From NCBI GenBank assembly GCA_905250025.1, contig CAJNOJ010000058.1:62001-126000 (forward strand): a stretch of DNA of 64,000 bases, in the 5' to 3' direction. The notes below the pieces were generated by a model. The model did no database searches. It had not been told where the DNA came from and saw only the letters and a program-made list of their open reading frames with translations. Positions 59,797 through 64,000 of the stretch are shown here, in pieces; the first letter of the stretch is position 1; every line of letters starts with the position of its first letter. The DNA comes from Adineta ricciae. Lineage: Eukaryota > Rotifera > Eurotatoria > Adinetida > Adinetidae. The translations under genes and the position numbers were made by a program.

Positions 59797-60162
59797 CTAA
59801 TTTGCTGTTTTTTTCTTTTGTTTTTTACCACTCGCTGGCGTCGGACTGTTGATAAAATTGAGCAAATCATCAATATTTTGATCTCCGCGATGACCTGGAA
59901 TTGTTTCGGCGCGAACTGCACCTTGTAGTTGATTCTTCTTCGGTTTTCGTTTAGCAGCCATGTCCTTCTTAGCACCAGCTAACGATGAGAAAAGATCGTT
60001 TTCATCGAAAAATGATGGCATATCATGATCATGATGATGTGAGTGATCACAGCAGGAATGAGAATGTTCATGATGAGATGCAGAAGTTGTCGCTGCACTT
60101 GGATGATCAGTTGCGACCGTCGAGTGGGTTTGACTATTGTTGACAATGTCGGCTGAAGCCAT
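59797..60162 (-). CDS. Small His-rich / Lys-rich hypothetical protein
   Basis: ATG 60162 opens MASADIVNNSQTHSTVATDH; the product is about 121 residues, single exon. A histidine/cysteine cluster (HHEHSHSCCDHSHHHDHD) precedes the better structured SFFDENDLFSSLAGAKKDMA and a Lys-rich segment AAKRKPKKNQ. Then come RAETIPGHRGDQNIDDLLNF and a basic tail (GKKQKKK). The DDLLNFI-type helix and nuclear-signal-like basics suggest a nuclear protein; the His/Cys cluster could bind metal. GTTTAG lies about 23 bases upstream, a possible leader-exon acceptor. I do not recognise the family. Confidence 0.6.
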   Translation of the reverse strand: MASADIVNNSQTHSTVATDHPSAATTSASHHEHSHSCCDHSHHHDHDMPSFFDENDLFSSLAGAKKDMAAKRKPKKNQLQGAVRAETIPGHRGDQNIDDLLNFINSPTPASGKKQKKKTAN

Positions 60163-60506
60163 CTTGCTCGATATGTAAAAGTCTAAACACAATAATAGAT
60201 GAAAGAAAAGAGATTATGAGAATAAATATATATATGACGAAAGTGATGGCGGAAAAGGTTTTTTCCAATATATTCGATCTATGATGAATCTGCACAGTGA
60301 GTAACTGATTTCTAAGGTAGCGTAGCGTAGTGGACAGACTATTCACACTATTCGAATGGGAAGTAAGCATATTGGTGAATTGATCAAAAGAGGTCGCAAG
60401 TTACCGACTAGAGTTTTGATTGGCGAAGAATTAGACCAAGACAAAGAATATAGAAAAGATCATGTATGAGAGGTAACTTCTTCTTTTTGACGGCTGTTAG
60501 ATCAAA
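60163..60506. promoter_or_regulatory. Divergent intergenic region, small gene / ARS2
   Basis: 344 bases between divergent start codons. A splice-acceptor-like CTGTTAG ends at 60500, six bases before the ARS2 ATG. A tRNA-like A-box/B-box spacing near 60315-60355 was examined and does not fold. Confidence 0.4.
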
Positions 60507-63500
60507 ATGGGTGATAGTGACGATGATTTTGATAGTCGACGAAATCGAGATAAATTCCGTCGTGAACGTGATGATTTCGGTGGAAATCGAGGAAATCATA
60601 ATCGCGGTGGCGGTGGAGAATGGAACGATGGAAGGTATGGACGAATTGATGTTTTATTAGTTTCTGTAATCGTCTATTTTAGAGATCGATCTAATCAATT
60701 TCGACGACAATATCCCAGTGGTCCACCGCCAGGACGCGACTTTCCACCACGATACAATCGAAGTCCAGCAAGATATGACATGAGTCCACCACAAAATAAA
60801 CGTTTTCGTCGTGATTGGTAAAGATAATCAATGACTTCTAAATCTTGAATTCCGTTTGGTTCATTGTTTAGGGATGGACCCGATGCACCACCATCTCATT
60901 TCGATTCACCTGGTGGTTCATCTTACTTTCATGGTGGCAATGGAAACTTTCATCCAAATTTTCCTCCGAATCCTGCTTCAAATAACGATCAGATAAATAA
61001 GTAACGAGTTCTTGCAAATATCCGATAAATGTGCACAATAATATTGTCTCTTGTTTAGAGATGCATCCGATAATGCAACGCAGCCGCCATTGCTCAGTTT
61101 TAAAACTTTTCTGCTGGATCAAGATGATAATATCGATCAAGAAGAAGCTGTTAAACGATACAATGTTTATAAAACAGATTTTAAGAAAAATCAAATAGCA
61201 GAATTTTTTACAGCACATAAAGACGAAGAATGGTTGGTATATTTCCTATAATAATCACGGTATAATGCATCGTTCTCCTAGGTTTAAATACAAGTATCAT
61301 CCGGACGAATTTCCTAAACGTCGTGAAGAGCAAAGGCAAATCGTCAAAAAGCGTTTAGACATCTTTATGGATTTATACAAGAAAGGTTATCTAAATGATG
61401 TTAGCCTCGACAGTGACAGCCAACATGCACTAACAAGATTTCTTGACGCTGGTATGTAGTTTTTGAAAATTTTACCTATACTTATTAACTAATGATCGAA
61501 CATTCGTAGCTGTCATTAAATTGGAAGGTGGAAGTGATCGCGATCTGCGAATACTTGACGTTGTATCATCATCGAACAATGCAACAGAAGATAATGGAGA
61601 CGGTGCATCGAAACAATCATCACATAAACCAACGAACGATGATACAAACTCGAAAAAGTTATCAGTAAATAAAGTAACATTAAAACAACTACCTTCACTG
61701 AGGAACATGGTCTGTTTTGTTTCAGAGAAAACGCGAAGGTAGTGCATCTGATGATGGCGCAGTATCTGATACTGATAATGGAACTTCTCACGGTAATGGT
61801 TGCTTTCTATTCTACCAATGGCAAAATCATTTATTCTTATTCTTTTGGTAGTTGAATCCAAGAGTAATAACGAGGTAAAATCTTCGTCATCACAAGATAA
61901 TGAATCCGAAGCAGGCGAAGTACCTGATGCGCCGCGATCTTTACACAAAACGTCATCAATATTCTTCCGACATTTGGCCATGCAAACAACAAAGGATGAT
62001 CTTGAAAACGTAAAAAATCTTTTCTTTCAACTCTTGTGAAAATCTTCTTCGTCTTCTACATTAGCTTTGCAAGCAATATGCTGGTTTTCGTCGTGTGTGT
62101 ATCACTGACCCAGCACCCGAAAGGAAATTTTCTCGACGTGGCTGGGTCACTTTTGACCACAATGTCGAAATCCGTAATATTTGCTATGAATTGAATTCAA
62201 CCAAAGTTAGTCTCTCATTAGTTTGATTATGTCGAGTACAATTATCCATTTTCATTCTAGCTGCATGATGTTGACATCGGTGCTATTGTCAATCGTGAAA
62301 TTAAAAATCGTATTCGTACTGTCAATGGTATTGAACACCATAAAACTATCGTACGCAATGATCTACGACATATTACAAAAATTATCAAGCTATTCGACGA
62401 TCGATGGAATATCTGGGAATCGATTGGCAACGAAACTGAACAGAAAAAGACAGAGACAACGACGATCTCAACACCAACAGATGATTCCGAGATTTCATCA
62501 TCAACAATGAATGTATCGCCTATGAAAAATAAAAATCCAATTGGTTTCGTTAGTTACAATCCGCTATTGAAAAATATCACTGAGTATCTCGTAGAAGAAG
62601 GTGATGCAGAAGAAGAAGAATTGCTCGGTGGCGACTCGTCGACAAATGATGAAAATACATCGAGTTCGTTTGAGGTTGATAAAGAGTTAACAAAAGTGAG
62701 TCAATGTGCCCATAGATCATGAAATTTAGGTTATTCGCTATTTATTTAGGTGCTCGATCGTTTGATTTTATATCTACGTGTTGTTCATTCGATTGATTAT
62801 TATAATGGCTCAGAATATGCACAAGAAGATTCAATGCCGAATCGTTGTGGTGTAATACATGTTCGTGGTGCACCGTTAACCTCCATTACTCAAGCTGAAT
62901 TAAAGAACTTCATCGAGCAATTTGAAACACGTGTTAGACCACTAGTTGACTTTCAAGAGAAAATCGATGACGATGAAGCTGGCAAATTAGGTCTCAAAAG
63001 TGAACAAGATGAGATTGAAAAGTTTATCAATGCAAATTGTCAAGAAGTTGGTCCTGAGAAATGGTCGTGCCCATTGAGTGGAAAGAAATTTAAAGGTCCA
63101 GAATTTGTTCGAAAACATATTTTGAATAAACATCAGGATAAACTCGATGAAGTGAAAAGAGATGTAAGTGTTCCTTTCATCTGATTGTTGAAGAAAAATT
63201 TATCCTGCTTACAGGCTGCATATTTTAATAACTATCTCTATGATCCGAAACGGCCACAATTGCCAGAGCATCCATCGAATCGAGCAGGAGCACCTCAGGC
63301 AGGACCTCATCCTTCAGGTCTACCATTACCTACACCAATGGCTGCTCAACCATTATTATCCCGGCCACCATTATGGCCTTCAAGTAAATTGAGCGATCGG
63401 ATTGTTTTCTTAAAAATCTACCCTTTACTTCATGTGTAGTGTCTGGACCTCAACATCATGGGCCTCCAGGAGGTTATTTTCCAAATCACTTTCACCAACC

Positions 63501-63678
63501 TCGTCATCAACGACCTCCGTTTATGTATCAAGGTGGTAGTGGACCTCCCATTAGCTCGAATCCTCGTCCACCGTACGTTTTTTCTCTTCTCTTAAGTGTT
63601 GTAAATGATGGTTTGTTTTCTAGGGGAAATCGTCAAATTCGAAGTTATGAAGATCTCGATGCACCGAACGAAATCTGA
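60507..63678 (+). CDS. SRRT: ARS2/SRRT, cap-binding-complex effector
   Basis: ARS2 links the nuclear cap-binding complex to microRNA processing, histone mRNA and snRNA 3' maturation. About twelve exons with small introns. [19 protein letters not shown] is almost the canonical start. Then come the RS/Gly-rich N-terminus ending [11 protein letters not shown], the helical DUF3546 region ([20 protein letters not shown], then [26 protein letters not shown]), [17 protein letters not shown], an acidic linker, the RRM-like part ([35 protein letters not shown]), [71 protein letters not shown], the zinc finger [20 protein letters not shown] and the effector-binding tail [12 protein letters not shown]. 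All ARS2 landmarks are present in order; the extreme C-terminus lacks the vertebrate DFF ending. Confidence 0.95.
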
Positions 63679-64000
63679 TTTCAATCCGTCGAATAGTTTC
63701 AAAATGTGAAAACCATACATCCCCTGTCTTCTCGTTGTTTGCGTGGCTTTTTCTTTCATTTGTTCAATGTTGTATGAATATTCTACAAATTCATTGTTTT
63801 TTGTCTTGTAATCGTATGAAATATATCGCTGAGAATCATATTACACTCTAATGCGCCCGTGGGTTTTATCTTCATCACCATTGAATGTCGTATCGATCAA
63901 TGAAGCATTACTTATTTGTCCATGTGCATCATGCACTCGACTACAAATGTTTCTTGTCGATTCGAAAACGTCTACATTAATCCTTGGCGTTTCATCGAAT
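63679..64000. other. 3' flank of ARS2 to window end
   Basis: AT-rich sequence after the ARS2 stop, likely 3' UTR and spacer. No gene is seen before the right edge. Confidence 0.4.

Noticed and set aside
60308-60380. tRNA-like A box (TAGCGTAGTGG) and B-box-like TATTCGAAT
   Set aside because: The D-arm cannot close (no partner for GCGT) and no acceptor stem pairs, so it is not a tRNA gene.
1-64000. CRISPR arrays, bacterial operons, telomeric repeats
   Set aside because: No regularly spaced direct repeats and no long telomere-type arrays were seen; genes are spliced eukaryotic ones.

Overview
The window is nuclear DNA of an invertebrate animal. Genes carry many very short GT-AG introns (mostly 46-70 nt), intergenic DNA is AT-rich, and most products are conserved animal proteins (URB1, ARS2, CCT5, GGCX, CHP1, TTLL6/13, ZCCHC4, HAPSTR1). 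Compact genes, near-touching same-strand neighbours with splice-acceptor-like TAGs just before several ATGs, an intronless bacterial-looking TPR protein and a patchily converted duplicate all fit a bdelloid rotifer (Adineta/Rotaria type). That assignment is inference; no ribosomal or mitochondrial marker is present.

Layout: 1-0.47 kb is a decayed copy of the 3' end of URB1. 1.5-2.95 kb holds a weak + strand gene or gene relic. 3.66-10.1 kb (-) is URB1, whose last exons are recovered here by splicing. 11.4-13.4 kb (-) is a Gln/Ser-rich protein. 14.06-14.7 kb (-) is a small RING protein. 14.9-16.06 kb (+) is a GT31 glycosyltransferase. 16.7-18.35 kb (+) is a secreted TPR protein. 18.5-20.36 kb (-) is a MAM-type surface protein. 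20.6-23.6 kb (-) is a TPR-SET protein, divergent from a hypothetical gene (23.9-24.5 kb, +). 24.8-25.3 kb is a NAP1 pseudogene. 25.3-27.7 kb is an odd, GC-richer gene-poor stretch. 27.7-29.35 kb (-) is intact NAP1. 29.6-34.0 kb (+) is a tight run HAPSTR1 - CYP4 - ZCCHC4. 34.6-37.8 kb (-) is TTLL6/13. 38.4-39.1 kb (-) is a His-rich secreted protein. 39.3-40.7 kb (-) is a cluster of short exons of an unrecognised gene. 42.2-43.7 kb (-) is a class A GPCR. 46.7-49.0 kb (+) is MATH-BTB. 50.8-51.6 kb (+) is an FkbM methyltransferase. 51.9-54.0 kb (+) is CCT5, 54.9-55.9 kb (+) CHP1, 56.0-59.5 kb (+) GGCX. 59.8-60.2 kb (-) is a small His/Lys-rich protein and 60.5-63.7 kb (+) is ARS2/SRRT.

The genes are mostly unrelated housekeeping functions: ribosome biogenesis and rRNA modification (URB1, ZCCHC4), RNA metabolism (ARS2), chaperoning (CCT5, NAP1), microtubule modification (TTLL), secretory-pathway enzymes (GT31, GGCX, FkbM) and signalling (GPCR, CHP1). 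The most unusual signals are a 270-bp perfectly identical tract, intron included, shared by intact NAP1 and an otherwise heavily diverged NAP1 pseudogene; the frameshifted URB1 tail at the left edge; a possible trans-spliced operon; and a hammerhead-like core near 1.4 kb. I found no CRISPR array, no intact transposon and no convincing tRNA or rRNA gene.
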